A stretch of DNA of 64,000 bases from Cyanomargarita calcarea GSE-NOS-MK-12-04C (lineage in GTDB: Bacteria; Cyanobacteriota; Cyanobacteriia; Cyanobacteriales; Nostocaceae), in assembly GCA_019359595.1 (NCBI GenBank), contig JAHHGZ010000015.1, forward strand, positions 62,001-126,000, in the 5' to 3' direction. The stretch's first letter is position 1; the number at the start of each line of letters is the position of its first letter. The notes under the pieces are model-generated. The model was not told the origin of the DNA and ran no database searches. It saw nothing but the letters and a program-made list of their open reading frames with translations. This document shows positions 45,938-57,371 of this stretch, in pieces. A program made the position numbers and the translations under genes.

Positions 45938-46273
45938 CTAGCCAACTGCAAACCCATCGAACTGGCGCATAAACGGCGAGTGATATGCCAGCACAATATC
46001 CTCTTTCGCTACTCCTAGCTTTATAAGTTCATCTGCAAATCCAATCTCAGTCCCATCATGCTGTACCCAAATCTTGCTATCTTTAATATCAATATGTACC
46101 GAACACCCATAAATACGGCGCTCGTTTTTCCATCCGGCACTAACAACTTGATAGTGATCTCGTTCTAAATCAAAAACAGGCATAACTTCAATTTCACCCG
46201 ATGAGAATTTATAGTTTGCATATTGTTCTAAGACTTGTTTTACCAACTGTCTATATTTCTCTACCTTTTCCAT
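45938..46273 (-). CDS. xisI: XisI-like protein (fdxN element excision controlling factor)
   Basis: 111 residues: KVEKYRQLVKQVLEQYA start, then DLERDHYQVVSAGW, RIYGCSVHIDIKDSKIWVQHDGTE and DIVLAYHSPFMRQF, all typical of XisI. In Anabaena the XisH and XisI proteins are needed with the recombinase XisF for excision of the fdxN element in heterocysts, but xisHI pairs are widespread without XisF and may serve other roles. It overlaps xisH by 13 bp. No xisF or fdxN in this window. Confidence 0.9.
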   Translation of the reverse strand: MEKVEKYRQLVKQVLEQYANYKFSSGEIEVMPVFDLERDHYQVVSAGWKNERRIYGCSVHIDIKDSKIWVQHDGTEIGFADELIKLGVAKEDIVLAYHSPFMRQFDGFAVG

Positions 46274-46677
46274 TCGACGATGACCTCCTGCTTAGGATCG
46301 TAAATTAAAAGCTTTAAGCTATATTTCTGTACCATTCTCTGCACAAACCGCTTTTCAAAAAAGCTTTTGTAAGCTTGCATTGGAACTGCTAAATACAAAG
46401 TTCGCTCGGGTTGATCGAGTTCCAAAGCTTCCTGATAGTTGAGAAATTGCCCCAAGGCTGTATGAAATGTTGAAATGGCTGATGCTTGCAGGAAGGTTTT
46501 AATCTCTACCGCAATTTTATCTCCTGACCTTTGCGCTGCCAGCAGTTGCTCGGCTCCCAGATCAATCAGCAGTTCAACGTCCTCAATTTGAAGGCGCAAC
46601 GGGTCATCCGTAATTGTCCAACCATCTTTTTCGAGCGCTCGCCTGACTACATCATGAAATGCATCTCTTACAGACAT
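46261..46677 (-). CDS. xisH: XisH-like protein
   Basis: 138 residues. Markers are DAFHDVVRRALEKDGWTITDDPL, LLIDLGAEQLLAAQRSGDKIAVEIKTFLQAS and ALGQFLNYQEAL. The pattern D...(V)EIK is that of a PD-(D/E)XK nuclease-like fold, which XisH proteins carry. It is upstream of and overlaps xisI; the two are co-translated. The role beyond the Anabaena fdxN element is not established. Confidence 0.9.
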   Translation of the reverse strand: MSVRDAFHDVVRRALEKDGWTITDDPLRLQIEDVELLIDLGAEQLLAAQRSGDKIAVEIKTFLQASAISTFHTALGQFLNYQEALELDQPERTLYLAVPMQAYKSFFEKRFVQRMVQKYSLKLLIYDPKQEVIVEWKR

Positions 46678-47083
46678 TGTTCTTTAATACTAACTGCCTT
46701 CCATAATTAGAGCATATTTCAATTTCGAGTTATTGGAGTACAACTGAACAGGCAAAAAGTGCCACCACCCGTAGCATTACAGGACTTAAACAGCTCTGCT
46801 TGCTTAGGTATTAGCGCCAACCTTAAACTTGTATGAGTTGCTCAATTTTGCCTGACTGAGAATGACAGTACTGATGCGGAGCGGTGAGATTAATTCTGTG
46901 TCACAGAAATTTATGGCCTCGCAACATTGGGAAACTACATCAGGTTAGGGGTACATGGAATAGATAGATTGCGTGTAATACCAAATAAGGCAGGACTATG
47001 CCAAAACCGGAAAAGAGATAGGGGAGTCAAATATTTTAGAATAAACATTTAGCATCTATTTCCCCGCTAGGCATACTTGTATA
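46678..47083. other. Intergenic region
   Basis: About 400 bp upstream of the large CHAT gene. I see no gene, repeat or clear promoter motif beyond AT-rich sequence. Confidence 0.4.
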
Positions 47084-50000
47084 ATGATTTATTCTGTTGT
47101 CATCAATCTGGGGTATGGTAATTTATCAGAGGGATTTCCTGTTGTGACTGTTGGGTTATGGGCATTAAATAATCCTCGTCCGCAGCAATTTGTCGGTAGT
47201 TTACCACCAGCACCGAATTTAGTAGATTTGTATCGAAATTGGCGATTGATTTATCAAAATTTGTGCGATCGCCTACCAAATATATCGATGAGCAATTTAG
47301 CTAAAAATACTCGTCATTTGCAACTATCACAAGAACAAGATGATGATGATGAACTGGAAATTGATGAAGGTGAAATCACGAATGTCTCTGTAGTAGACTT
47401 TAATGATTTATGTCAACAGTTACAGCAAACTATTAATACTTGGCTGGAATCACCAGGAGTTATGAGTATTAGCCGACAGCTACGGGCTTCACTTAACCGT
47501 ACTGATGAAATAAGAGTAATTATCGAAACTCAAGATATTATTATCGAAAAGTTACCTTGGCATTGTTGTAGTTTTTTTCAAGATTATCGACACTCAGAAA
47601 TTTCTTTTTCGAGAACTGAATATCAACAGGTTCCCTGTTGTAAATTGGCGCAAATTACTAGAAGTCAAGTGAGAATTTTGGCAATTTTTGGCAATTCTCA
47701 AGGTATTGATTTAGAACAAGAAGAGAGGTTTTTACGAAGTTTACCAGACTCGGAAGTTGAGTTAATTGTCAAGCCCTCACGACAAAAATTTAATGATAAA
47801 CTTTGGGATTCTCAAGGATGGGATATACTCTTTTTTGCTGGGCATAGTCAAACCAAGCAAGAAACAGGGATAATTTATATTAATGAAAATCCAACCAATA
47901 ATAGTTTAACTATTGAACAATTAGAAGAAGCGTTAAAAACTGCAATTGAGAAGGGTTTGAAACTAGCAATTTTTAATTCTTGCGATGGTTTGGGGTTAGC
48001 TCATGGTTTGGAAAAATTAAATCTACCGACAACAATTGTAATGCGGGAACCTGTAGCGAATCGGGTTGCGGAAGAATTTTTTAATTATTTTTTACAAGGG
48101 TTTGCATTTGAAGAAAAATCTTTATATACCTCAGTACAGCAAGCACGACGTAGATTACAAGGATTAGAAGATGATTTTCCCTGTGCAAGTTGGTTACCTG
48201 TAATTTTTATTAATCCCGCAGAAGAACCACTAAGTTGGGTGAAATTCAAGGAAAAACTTGACGAGCAAACTATATTTAATAATAGTCAAATAAAAACGAA
48301 AAAAAAGCGTCAGGATTGGGGAGACGCAATTGATGTTTCGATATTTTACGGACGCAATGAAGAAATTAACACGTTAAAAAAATGGATTGTTACAGATAAT
48401 TGCCGATTAATTAGTGTAGTTGGAATGGGTGGAATTGGTAAAACAGCTTTATCTGTAAAGTTAGCAGAACTTGTTGAAAATGAATTCGATTGTTTAATTT
48501 GGCGAAGTTTGCGAAATGCTCCACCTATAGAAGAATTATTGAGCGATTTGATTGGTTTTTTATCTGAAGAAAATCAAATAGTTTTAGAAAATTCATTAGA
48601 TAAACAAATATCTCAATTAATTGAGTGTCTGCGTGTTTCTCGCTGTTTAGTAGTCCTGGATAATCTCGAATCGATTTTAGACAGTCACAAACAAGCGGGA
48701 AATTACCCTGAAGGATATCAAGGATACGGACAACTTTTCAGATGCGTCGGAGATACTCGTCATCAAAGTTGTATTTTAGTAACCAGTCGAGAAAAACCCA
48801 AAGGATTCGGCAGCAGGGAAGGGGATAATTTACCAGTGCGATCGCTGACATTAAAAGGGTTAAATTATCGAGAGGGGGAATTAATCTTAGCACAAAAAGG
48901 TTTATCGTCATCAGCAACGGAAATAAATAGCCTAGTCGAAGCTTATGCAGGTAATCCTCTAGCACTAAAAATTGTAGCTACGACGATTGAGGAATTATTT
49001 GATGGTAATATCACTGATTTTTTACAAGAAGGTACAATTATATGCAGTGATATTTTCGATTTGCTTGCCCAGCAGTTTCATCGTCTCTCGATTTTAGAAA
49101 AAGAAGTAATGTATTGGTTGGCAATTAATCGGGAATGGATATCTTTAAAAGAGTTACAAAGCGATATTATTGATCCTGTCAAAACACGAGATTTATTGGC
49201 AGCTTTAGAGTCTTTACAATCACGCAGCTTAATTGAAAATCAAGCTGGTAAGTTTACTCAGCAATCAGTGGTGATGGAGTATGTAACTGAAGAACTAATC
49301 GAACAAGTTGCTCAAGAAATCTATGTGAAAAAAATTCATTTTTTTGACAAATATGCTTTAATTAAAGCTCAAACTCAAGATTACCTCATCAATGCTCAAA
49401 TCCAATTTATTCTCAAACTTATTACTGATAAATTATTAACCTTTTGGGTGACACCGCAAACTATTCACAACCATTTAAATCAGCTTTTATCCCAACTTAA
49501 ATCCTCGACACCTCCAAAACCAGGATATGCTGCGGGTAATATCATTAATCTCCTGCGACAACTTGATATAGAACTAAATAATTATGACTTTTCTAACTTA
49601 AATATTTGGCAAGCTAATCTCCAAGGAATCAATTTACAACAAACAAACTTTGCTAATTCCGATTTAAGTAAATCAGTATTTACCCAAACTTTAGGTAGTA
49701 TTTTAGCAGCCAAATTTAACCCCACAGGTAACTTATTCGCAACAGCAATTGATAATCAAATATATCTATGGTCAGTTGACTGTGGGAGACAATTACTTCA
49801 ACTTGACGGCCATACAGCTTGGGTGCGATCGCTTGCATTTAGCCGGGATGGTAAAATCCTAGCTAGCGGTAGTCACGACCACACGATCGGGTTATGGAAT
49901 GTCGAAACCGGAAAATGCTTGGCACAACTAACAGGTCATACATCAGGAGTGCAATCCGTTGCTTTTAGCCACGACGGTAAAACTTTAGCCAGTGGTAGCA

Positions 50001-51607
50001 ACGATAAAACTATCAGATTATGGAATATCTTAACCGGACAATTATGCCTAGTTTTGCAAGGACATACGAATAATTTAACTTTTGTCACCTTCCATCCCAA
50101 CGGACAAACATTAATTACTGCAAGCACCGATAATACCGTCAGATTGTGGGATATCCAAACTGGCAAATGTTTACAAATATTTAATATTCAGATTAATTGG
50201 GAACTTGCGATCGCTTTAAGTCACGACGGACAAACCTTGGTTACTGGCAGCAATGGGAATGCGGTAAAATTCTGGGATATATCCACAGGTAGATGTATTA
50301 AAATTTTACCAGATTACAACAGCTTTGTCTGGTCGATAGCTTTTAGCACCGATGATAAAACCATAGTTACTGGCAGCGAAGATAACACAGTCAAAATCTG
50401 GGATGTCGAAACGGTCGAATGTCTGCAAACCTTACATGAACATCACCAGCGTGTTTGGTTAGTCGATTTGCATCAAAATAATCAAACTTTACTGAGTATC
50501 ACCGAAGACCAAACAATGAAACTATGGGATATCTCATCACGACGCTGTTTAAAAACATTAAAAGGATACAGTAATTGGATATTATCTCTTGGCTTTAGTC
50601 CAGATGGTCAAACATTAGCCAGTAGCTCTCAAGACCAAAAAGTGAGATTATGGGATATTAAAACGGGAAAATGCCACTTAATATTAGAAGGACACGATAA
50701 CTTAATATCTTCAGTTGCCTTTGCTCCTCAACATATTCAAGATTGTCTGCTAGCTAGCGGTAGCGATGACAAAACCATCAAACTCTGGAATCATCAAGGT
50801 GAATGTTTCAAAACACTGGAGGGACACGAAGCTTGGGTATATTCTGTTGCTTTTAGCCCCAAGTGCGAAATTTTAGCTAGTGCTAGTCGCGATCGCACGG
50901 TAAAACTTTGGGATTGGCGAACTGGTGAATGTTTACATACTTTAGTGGGGCATCAAAATCGAGTTAAATCTGTCAGCTTTAATCCTTACAGTACCATAGT
51001 CGCAAGCGCCAGCGATGACAAAACCATCAAAATATGGGATGTAAATAATCAAACCTGCTTGCACACACTTATAGGACATGAAGATAGGGTGGATTGCGTA
51101 ATTTTCAGCCCGAATGGAAATGCTCTAGCTAGTGCAAGTTGCGACAAAACTATTAAATTATGGGATGCGAACACCGGGGAATGTGTACGTACATTACAAG
51201 CACATACCCACAGAATCCGTGGGATCGCATTTAGTGCAGATGGTCAGATTTTAGCTAGTTGTAGCGACGACCAAACAGTAAAACTGTGGGATGCCAATAC
51301 AGGTAAACATATCAGAACATTATCAGGACATGATAAGGCTGTATGGACGGTTGCAATTAGCCCCAATAATTGTACATTAGCTAGCGGCAGCGAAGACCAA
51401 ACCATTAAACTTTGGGATATGCAAACAGGTGAGTCCACCTCCCGTCTTGGCTTACAGCCAGATGGGAGAGTGGCGAACCCTCCTCGTGAATGCATCAAAA
51501 CCTTGAGATGCAGTAGACCATATGAAGGTATGAATATTAGCAATACAACTGGTTTAACAACCGCTCAGAAAACAATCTTAAAATCCCTTGGGGCAGTAGG
51601 AGAATAG
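47084..51607 (+). CDS. CHAT-NB-ARC-WD40 protein
   Basis: 1507 residues. A CHAT caspase-like protease domain has the dyad His254 (FFAGHSQ) and Cys300 (FNSCDGLG). It is followed by a STAND NB-ARC ATPase (Walker A GMGGIGKT at 447-454, Walker [10 protein letters not shown]), a helical/pentapeptide-like bridge ([17 protein letters not shown], ~845-865) and 14 WD40 repeats, enough for two seven-bladed propellers. By analogy with NLR-type proteins, WD40 would sense a ligand, NB-ARC oligomerise and CHAT cleave a target. Bacterial relatives act in immunity or programmed death, but the ligand and substrate here are unknown. A 57-bp in-frame insert lies after the last blade (51429-51485). Confidence 0.92.
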   Translation: MIYSVVINLGYGNLSEGFPVVTVGLWALNNPRPQQFVGSLPPAPNLVDLYRNWRLIYQNLCDRLPNISMSNLAKNTRHLQLSQEQDDDDELEIDEGEITNVSVVDFNDLCQQLQQTINTWLESPGVMSISRQLRASLNRTDEIRVIIETQDIIIEKLPWHCCSFFQDYRHSEISFSRTEYQQVPCCKLAQITRSQVRILAIFGNSQGIDLEQEERFLRSLPDSEVELIVKPSRQKFNDKLWDSQGWDILFFAGHSQTKQETGIIYINENPTNNSLTIEQLEEALKTAIEKGLKLAIFNSCDGLGLAHGLEKLNLPTTIVMREPVANRVAEEFFNYFLQGFAFEEKSLYTSVQQARRRLQGLEDDFPCASWLPVIFINPAEEPLSWVKFKEKLDEQTIFNNSQIKTKKKRQDWGDAIDVSIFYGRNEEINTLKKWIVTDNCRLISVVGMGGIGKTALSVKLAELVENEFDCLIWRSLRNAPPIEELLSDLIGFLSEENQIVLENSLDKQISQLIECLRVSRCLVVLDNLESILDSHKQAGNYPEGYQGYGQLFRCVGDTRHQSCILVTSREKPKGFGSREGDNLPVRSLTLKGLNYREGELILAQKGLSSSATEINSLVEAYAGNPLALKIVATTIEELFDGNITDFLQEGTIICSDIFDLLAQQFHRLSILEKEVMYWLAINREWISLKELQSDIIDPVKTRDLLAALESLQSRSLIENQAGKFTQQSVVMEYVTEELIEQVAQEIYVKKIHFFDKYALIKAQTQDYLINAQIQFILKLITDKLLTFWVTPQTIHNHLNQLLSQLKSSTPPKPGYAAGNIINLLRQLDIELNNYDFSNLNIWQANLQGINLQQTNFANSDLSKSVFTQTLGSILAAKFNPTGNLFATAIDNQIYLWSVDCGRQLLQLDGHTAWVRSLAFSRDGKILASGSHDHTIGLWNVETGKCLAQLTGHTSGVQSVAFSHDGKTLASGSNDKTIRLWNILTGQLCLVLQGHTNNLTFVTFHPNGQTLITASTDNTVRLWDIQTGKCLQIFNIQINWELAIALSHDGQTLVTGSNGNAVKFWDISTGRCIKILPDYNSFVWSIAFSTDDKTIVTGSEDNTVKIWDVETVECLQTLHEHHQRVWLVDLHQNNQTLLSITEDQTMKLWDISSRRCLKTLKGYSNWILSLGFSPDGQTLASSSQDQKVRLWDIKTGKCHLILEGHDNLISSVAFAPQHIQDCLLASGSDDKTIKLWNHQGECFKTLEGHEAWVYSVAFSPKCEILASASRDRTVKLWDWRTGECLHTLVGHQNRVKSVSFNPYSTIVASASDDKTIKIWDVNNQTCLHTLIGHEDRVDCVIFSPNGNALASASCDKTIKLWDANTGECVRTLQAHTHRIRGIAFSADGQILASCSDDQTVKLWDANTGKHIRTLSGHDKAVWTVAISPNNCTLASGSEDQTIKLWDMQTGESTSRLGLQPDGRVANPPRECIKTLRCSRPYEGMNISNTTGLTTAQKTILKSLGAVGE
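51429..51485 (+). repeat. In-frame 57-bp insertion in the WD40 gene
   Basis: Flanked by a GTGA duplication (51429-51432 and 51486-51489). It separates MQTGE from ECIKTL, which together would be a normal WD40 blade edge (TGECIKTL occurs elsewhere in the protein in similar form). The insert adds 19 residues. Confidence 0.65.
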
Positions 51608-51816
51608 GGGAGGCAGGAAGCAGGAGGAAGAAAATACATTTTTTTTCCCTTCTACCTTCTGGTTTCTGATTATGGGCTATTTTGAACCATTGTCAGTGCT
51701 GTAATTAACCATTCCCAAATCAAAATTCAATAAGAGGGAGGATATCAAAATTTTTATAGATCATGTATCATTCAGCTTGGCCTACTGATAAATAAATGTA
51801 ATATTTTACTTTCATC

Positions 51817-52032
51817 ATGAATGAAAAAGTTCGAGAACCAAATAAACCTAACACAGAAGATCAAGAATCGAATGATTCCTCTCGTTCTCCTGGAGTCACA
51901 GACAGGGGCTTGATTAGCCATAACAAGGATAATACAAAGGAGGCTAGTAAAGACAGTAAAATAGATGTAACTAGTCAGCAGGATAAGCCTGGTGATTCAG
52001 TCAAATCAGTAGAAACGCTAGATGAAGATTAA
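51817..52032 (+). CDS. Small hydrophilic hypothetical protein
   Basis: 71 residues, almost entirely Asp/Glu/Lys/Ser/Asn/Pro with no hydrophobic core, so probably disordered. No SD is visible before the ATG. It lies 210 bp after the CHAT-NB-ARC-WD40 gene and is on the same strand. It could be a real stress-type small protein or a chance ORF. Confidence 0.4.
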   Translation: MNEKVREPNKPNTEDQESNDSSRSPGVTDRGLISHNKDNTKEASKDSKIDVTSQQDKPGDSVKSVETLDED

Positions 52033-52308
52033 CTAAATATAACAATCTGTCCTTTATTGACACAGAAACTGCATGAAGGGAAAACGCCTAAAAAGCCACA
52101 AAGTCAACAGCCTTGCTCAGTAATTATTCATACTCTTCACACAAGCCAATATATCGTCCATGCCACAGTTTGCCTGTTTCGGTTAACCCCAATTCTGGGG
52201 GAGAAAAAAATTCAATTTCAAGTCCCCTTTGAATCGGGGAGCCACTGCGTTGGGCGGCTCTGCCGACTTGTAGCATGTGGCGTGGATTTAGGGGGCTTAA
52301 ACTAAAAA

Positions 52309-53334
52309 TCAGCTAACTAACGCTTTCGGTGGAACTGGGGGTTGGGCTGCTATCGCATTTGGACAATCACACCCTTGCTCAACATCGGTAATATTAGCAA
52401 GAGTAGTCTCAGCAATATTACGGACAGCTTCTTCGGTAAAGAAGGCTTGATGTCCGGTAATTAGGACGTTGGGAAAGGTAAGCAGGCGCTGGAAAACATC
52501 ATCTTGAATGATTTCGTCAGACAAATCCTCAAAGAATAAGTCTGATTCTTGTTCGTATACATCCAGACCTAATGAACCCATTTTACCGGACTTCAGCCCT
52601 CTAGTAGCGGCTTTGGCATCAATCAACCCACCCCGACTGGTGTTGATTACCATCATTCCCGGTTTCATCTGTTCGATAGCCTCTATGTTAATCAGGTGAT
52701 GGGTTTCGGGCATGAGGGGGCAATGTAGGGTGATGATATCGGAGTTGGCTAATAGTTCCGGTAGTTCGACATATTTAGCACCCAATGCTTCACATTCAGG
52801 GTTGTGATATACGTCGTATGCTAGGAGGTTACAGCCAAATCCTTTGAGTATCTGTCCGACAATGACACCGATTTTCCCTGTGCCGATAATACCAACCGTG
52901 CGTCCGTGTAAGTCAAATCCCAAGAGTCCATCAAGGGAGAAATTGCCTTCCCTGACGCGGTTGTAGGCACGATGAATTTTCCGGTTGAGGCTAAGAATCA
53001 TGCCGATAGTATGCTCTGCTACTGCGTAGGGGGAGTATGCAGGTACGCGAACAACGGTAATGCCGAAATCAGCGGCGGCTTTCAAATCAACGTTGTTAAA
53101 TCCGGCACAGCGCAAAGCTAGTAAGTTGGTACCGCATGAGGCGAGAATTTCGAGGGTTGCGGCATCAGCTTGATCGTGGACAAAAACGCAAACTGCGGGA
53201 AATCCGGCTGCGAGGATAGCGGTATCTCGATTCAGACGGGGTTCAAAGAAGGCGAGATAGTGTTGCTGGTTGGAGTTTGCAGCTTCGAGAAACTGGCGAT
53301 CGTAGGCTTTGGTACTAAATACTGCGACTTTCAT
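52309..53334 (-). CDS. ldhA: D-lactate dehydrogenase (2-hydroxyacid dehydrogenase)
   Basis: 341 residues. NAD-dependent D-2-hydroxyacid dehydrogenase: Rossmann motif [13 protein letters not shown], then the family signature [22 protein letters not shown] and [17 protein letters not shown]. The catalytic Arg lies in NTSRGG, Glu in [10 protein letters not shown] and the His in [11 protein letters not shown]. The C-terminal half and VYEQE segment point to the LdhA subgroup reducing pyruvate to D-lactate during fermentation. Full length. It stands alone, divergent from the SphX gene. Confidence 0.9.
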   Translation of the reverse strand: MKVAVFSTKAYDRQFLEAANSNQQHYLAFFEPRLNRDTAILAAGFPAVCVFVHDQADAATLEILASCGTNLLALRCAGFNNVDLKAAADFGITVVRVPAYSPYAVAEHTIGMILSLNRKIHRAYNRVREGNFSLDGLLGFDLHGRTVGIIGTGKIGVIVGQILKGFGCNLLAYDVYHNPECEALGAKYVELPELLANSDIITLHCPLMPETHHLINIEAIEQMKPGMMVINTSRGGLIDAKAATRGLKSGKMGSLGLDVYEQESDLFFEDLSDEIIQDDVFQRLLTFPNVLITGHQAFFTEEAVRNIAETTLANITDVEQGCDCPNAIAAQPPVPPKALVS

Positions 53335-53791
53335 TAATTACCTCAAGCTCTATGCTGCATGGGTTTCGAGTCTATGATAACTTGACTGGTTAAGCATAGT
53401 TGGCGATCGCCGACTATAGACGGGTGGAAGGATTTGGCTTTGTTTGGATAATATAAATCTCAATCAAATATTCACAATCATTTTCGGATTGCTCTACAGA
53501 TAAATTCTAGGTAATATTTGACCTGTTTGTATTTTGCTACAGTCCTATTAAAGGATACAAAAAGAGTGAATTAGGGGTAAGACCCCTCAAAATTAATGTG
53601 GTGGGGTACTAGCAGAGTTCCGTCGCTTTAGCCCGATATTGCTTGCTGGCTCGTCGTTGCGACGACCTCTGAAAATCAATCAACTTTTCTTAATATATAT
53701 TTGTTTTATTTAACACACTTAGGGGTTGACAAATCAAGTTTTTTTGAAATGATGGTTGTATATCTTTGATATAACCTACGGGATAAAGTCA
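53335..53791. other. Divergent intergenic region, ldhA / PstS-like gene
   Basis: About 450 bp. It contains a small palindrome (GTCGTTGCGAC near 53655) and AT-rich sequence before the PstS-like start. A Pho-box could be expected here, but I could not identify a convincing one. Confidence 0.4.
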
Positions 53792-54856
53792 ATGAACGCA
53801 ACGGCAAAAAGATTGTCTCTCGCGCTAGGGATGCTTGCGATCGCGACTGGTTGCACAGCGACATCCAACCCATCGGCTCAAACTGAGCAACCGCAAGAAG
53901 CGACGCAAGTCACTAATTCACAAACGGTTGCAACAAGCACAATTAAGATTGATGGTTCCAGTACGGTATATCCAATTACACAAGCTATAGCTAAAGAATA
54001 TAAAGCAAACCCAGAGAATAAGGCAATTGTTGAAGTTAAAATTTCCGGTACTAGTGGCGGGTTTGAAAAATTCTGTAAGGGAGAAACAGACATCAGCAAC
54101 GCTTCCCGACCGATTTTGAAGGCAGAGATGGAAGCTTGCGATAAAAATGGTATCAGGTTCATGGAGTTTCCCATTGCCTTTGATGCCCTTACTGTTGCTA
54201 TTAATCCGCAGAACAACTGGGCAAAAGACATTACTATAGAGGAATTAAAAAAAATCTGGGAACCTGGGGCTGAGGGAAAAATCACCAAATGGAACCAAGT
54301 ACGTTCATCTTGGCCCGATAAACCCCTAAATTTGTATGGTGCAGGTGGCGATTCTGGTACTTTTGACTACTTTACAGAGGCAACTGTAGGTAAAGCCAGA
54401 GCCAGCCGGAAAGACTACACAGCCAGCGAAGATGATAATGTCTTGGTGGAAGGGATTAGTAAAGATCCGAATGCCTTAGGTTACTTTGGTTACGCTTATT
54501 ACGAACGAAATCAAGATAAATTAAAAGCGCTAGCTGTCAACAGCGGCAAAGGAGCAGTGTTGCCTTCGCTAAAAAGTGTAGAGGAAAACAAGTATCAGCC
54601 GCTTTCTCGACCTTTGTTCATCTACGTCAATCTTTGGTCTAACAAAGATAGAACAGCATTAAGTAATTTCGTCCGATACTACATCGAGAAAGGATCAAAG
54701 GCAGCTAGTTTTGTCGGATATATACCTTTACCTAATGACAGCAAGAACCTAAATTATGTCCACTTGAACAAAGGCAAGGTGGGTACAGTATTTGGTGGGG
54801 AAGCAAAGCTGAACTTGACTATTGGGGAATTGTTACGGAAAGAAGGGAAGTTTTAA
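53792..54856 (+). CDS. sphX: PstS/SphX-type phosphate-binding lipoprotein
   Basis: About 354 residues from ATG 53792. A lipoprotein signal (LAIATGC, Cys21) precedes a phosphate-binding domain: IDGSSTVYPITQAIAKEY, SGTSGGFEKFCKGETDISNASRPI, GAGGDSGTFDYFTEA and LGYFGYAYY. It captures phosphate in the periplasm for a Pst transporter; no pstCAB follows. Stand-alone PstS/SphX genes occur next to arsenic genes, where a phosphate-selective binder can help discriminate against arsenate. The three genes downstream support that setting. Either sphX or pstS would be an acceptable name. Confidence 0.85.
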   Translation: MNATAKRLSLALGMLAIATGCTATSNPSAQTEQPQEATQVTNSQTVATSTIKIDGSSTVYPITQAIAKEYKANPENKAIVEVKISGTSGGFEKFCKGETDISNASRPILKAEMEACDKNGIRFMEFPIAFDALTVAINPQNNWAKDITIEELKKIWEPGAEGKITKWNQVRSSWPDKPLNLYGAGGDSGTFDYFTEATVGKARASRKDYTASEDDNVLVEGISKDPNALGYFGYAYYERNQDKLKALAVNSGKGAVLPSLKSVEENKYQPLSRPLFIYVNLWSNKDRTALSNFVRYYIEKGSKAASFVGYIPLPNDSKNLNYVHLNKGKVGTVFGGEAKLNLTIGELLRKEGKF

Positions 54857-55014
54857 ACCTTGTTTCGCAGTGCAAACAGAAAGCTTTAGCAGAAGGCATT
54901 GGCACTCTTACTTGAGTGGGGAGCAAATACTGGTGTAGTTATATGTATACCCATGTGGGAGCTACCAATCTACTTTTATGGGTGTTTTTGACTTATATAG
55001 CGGTAGGAAAACTG

Positions 55015-56028
55015 ATGACAGTTCGTGTTGGAATCAATGGATTTGGTAGGATTGGACGGCTAGCTCTGCGGGCTGCTTGGGGTTGGTCAGAACTAGAATT
55101 TGTTCATATCAACGAGGTTAAAGGTGGGGCCGAGGCAGCCGCTCACTTACTGAAGTTCGATTCTGTCCACGGACGTTGGGCATCGGAGGTGGAAGCTGAG
55201 GAAGCTTGCGTCCTCATTGACGGCAAGCCCCTCACTTTTAGCGAGCATTCCCAACCCGGTGAAGTTCCTTGGCAAGAGTTAGGTGTTGATTTGGTGCTGG
55301 AATGCTCCGGTAAGTTTAGGACTCCCAAAACCCTTGAGCCTTATTTCAAACGGGGTGTACGTAAGGTAATTGTGGCGGCTCCCGTGAAGGAAGAAGCGCT
55401 GAATATCGTTATGGGGGTGAATGACCAACTTTATGAGCAGGACAAGCATCATCTCCTAACCGCTGCCTCCTGTACTACCAACTGTTTGGCTCCGGTTGTG
55501 AAGGTAATTCATGAAGGTTTGGGCATTAAGCATGGAGTAATTACAACAATCCATGACAATACCAATACTCAAACCATCGTGGATGCCCCTCATAAAGATT
55601 TGCGTCGTGCAAGAGCTACCAGCCTGTCTCTGATTCCCACATCAACTGGATCGGCAACGGCGATCGGGTTAATTTATCCCGAACTCAATGGCAAACTCAA
55701 TGGTTTAGCTGTGCGGGTGCCATTACTCAATGCTTCTCTAACTGACTGTGTATTTGAAGTCGTGCGGCCAACCACGGTAGAAGAAATTAATAACTTGTTA
55801 AAAACGGCTTCCCAGCAGGAACCCCTCAAAGGCATTTTGGGCTATGAGGAACGTCCTTTAGTATCTATCGACTACAAAGACGACCCCCGTTCTTCAATCA
55901 TTGATGCCCTCTCCACAATGGTAGTGGATGAGACTCAAGTGAAAATACTTGCCTGGTATGACAACGAATGGGGCTATGCCAACCGGATGGTTGAACTCGC
56001 CCGTAAGGTAGCTCTGAGCCTGAACTAA
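55015..56028 (+). CDS. ArsJ-associated glyceraldehyde-3-phosphate dehydrogenase
   Basis: About 337 residues from ATG 55015 (upstream codons rejected; the family begins [11 protein letters not shown]). It has the catalytic SCTTNCLAP, the HDNTNTQ region and [12 protein letters not shown]. It resembles the GAPDH variant paired with ArsJ, which in the presence of arsenate forms 1-arseno-3-phosphoglycerate. Its start is 50 bp before ArsJ on the same strand, so the two probably form one operon. Distinction from ordinary Gap enzymes rests mainly on this context. Confidence 0.88.
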   Translation: MTVRVGINGFGRIGRLALRAAWGWSELEFVHINEVKGGAEAAAHLLKFDSVHGRWASEVEAEEACVLIDGKPLTFSEHSQPGEVPWQELGVDLVLECSGKFRTPKTLEPYFKRGVRKVIVAAPVKEEALNIVMGVNDQLYEQDKHHLLTAASCTTNCLAPVVKVIHEGLGIKHGVITTIHDNTNTQTIVDAPHKDLRRARATSLSLIPTSTGSATAIGLIYPELNGKLNGLAVRVPLLNASLTDCVFEVVRPTTVEEINNLLKTASQQEPLKGILGYEERPLVSIDYKDDPRSSIIDALSTMVVDETQVKILAWYDNEWGYANRMVELARKVALSLN

Positions 56029-56078
56029 TTATAAGTTCTAAGTTTTGAGTTTCCCCCCTATTCTTTCCCTATTCTCTC

Positions 56079-57341
56079 ATGGCTACTACTACAGCTTCTA
56101 GTGCCAATTTCAAGAACTATGTTCTAGTCACACTAGCTTACTGGGGTTTTACCATCACCGATGGTGCCCTACGAATGCTGGTGCTGCTCTACTTTTATAA
56201 TATTGGCTATACCCCAATCCAAATCGCCTCCCTGTTCCTGTTCTACGAAGTCTTCGGAGTCATTACGAACTTTTTAGGCGGTTGGATTGGCTCCCAGTTG
56301 GGACTTAAGGTGACGCTTTACACTGGTATTGGACTACAGGTTTTTTCTCTCGTCATGTTGTCCTTTCTCAATCCGAGTTGGGCACAGTGGCTTGCAGTCC
56401 TTTATGTGATGGTTGCACAGGCATTTTCCGGGATTGCCAAAGACCTGACGAAGATGAGTTCTAAGAGCGCCATTCGGTTGGTGGTGCCTCAAGATGCCCA
56501 GTCATCTCTATTTAAATGGGTGGCAGTGCTGACGGGTTCCAAGAATGCCCTCAAAGGGGTTGGCTTCTTTGTTGGTAGCGCCCTTCTGGCTTCAGTTGGC
56601 TTCATAAATGCCCTGTGGATTATGGCAGGGGGACTGTCCTTGATTATGTTTTCTGGTTTACTGCTGCCCAAAGGGATGGGCAAAATCAAGAAGAAAGTCA
56701 AGTTTAGCCAACTTTTTTCTAAGAGCCGAGAAATCAATATTCTCTCCGCTGCCCGATTCTTTCTATTTGGCTCCAGGGATGTCTGGTTTGTTGTGGGATT
56801 GCCAGTATTTTTACGGGGACAGTTAGGCTGGTCTTTCTATCAGGTTGGTGGATTCTTGGCGTGTTGGGTCATTGGTTACGGCATTATTCAATTCCTAGCA
56901 CCAACCCTGCTCCAACGATTTGGCTCTGGTGGTCCTCCGCAATCAAAGACTATCCAATTTTGGACATTTACTTTAACAGCAGTTCCAGCAGCGATCGCCC
57001 TTGCTCTCCAACTAGGCGTACCCCCTAATATTGCCATTATTGCTGGACTCTTTGTCTTTGGCGTGGTGTTTGCCTTCAACTCAGCGGTTCACTCCTACTT
57101 AGTGTTGGCATTTACCGACGATGACAAGGTGGCGCTGAATGTTGGGTTTTACTATATGGCAAACTCTGGCGGTAGGCTGGCAGGCACTGTATTGTCGGGT
57201 CTAGTTTATCAGTTTTACGGGCTGGTGGGTTGTCTGTGGACATCAATGTTCTTTGTGCTGGCAGCAGGATTGATTACTCTGAAGCTACCCAATCCCCAAC
57301 CAAGCAAAGCAATAGCTTGGAAAGCTGGAGACGGAGAGTAA
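56079..57341 (+). CDS. arsJ: Organoarsenical efflux permease ArsJ
   Basis: 420 residues, about 12 membrane helices of the MFS type. The sequence FKNYVLVTLAYWGFTITDGALRMLVLLYFYNIGYTP and the SGIAKDLTKMSSKSAIRL loop are characteristic of ArsJ. It exports 1-arseno-3-phosphoglycerate, made by the partner GAPDH; outside the cell the compound decays to arsenate, completing a resistance cycle. It follows the GAPDH gene directly. Intact. Confidence 0.9.
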   Translation: MATTTASSANFKNYVLVTLAYWGFTITDGALRMLVLLYFYNIGYTPIQIASLFLFYEVFGVITNFLGGWIGSQLGLKVTLYTGIGLQVFSLVMLSFLNPSWAQWLAVLYVMVAQAFSGIAKDLTKMSSKSAIRLVVPQDAQSSLFKWVAVLTGSKNALKGVGFFVGSALLASVGFINALWIMAGGLSLIMFSGLLLPKGMGKIKKKVKFSQLFSKSREINILSAARFFLFGSRDVWFVVGLPVFLRGQLGWSFYQVGGFLACWVIGYGIIQFLAPTLLQRFGSGGPPQSKTIQFWTFTLTAVPAAIALALQLGVPPNIAIIAGLFVFGVVFAFNSAVHSYLVLAFTDDDKVALNVGFYYMANSGGRLAGTVLSGLVYQFYGLVGCLWTSMFFVLAAGLITLKLPNPQPSKAIAWKAGDGE

Positions 57342-57371
57342 AAAACTGAGGTTCGGTTCTTCCTAAGTGTT

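Noticed and set aside
52057-52305. 82-codon ORF before ldhA
   Set aside because: It runs through dispersed cyanobacterial repeat sequence (GAGCCACTGCGTTGGGCGGCTC) and has no protein-like features.
53700-53791. Pho box or sigma-70 promoter before the PstS-like gene
   Set aside because: TTGACA occurs near 53727 but no -10 at the right distance and no regular Pho repeats could be defended.
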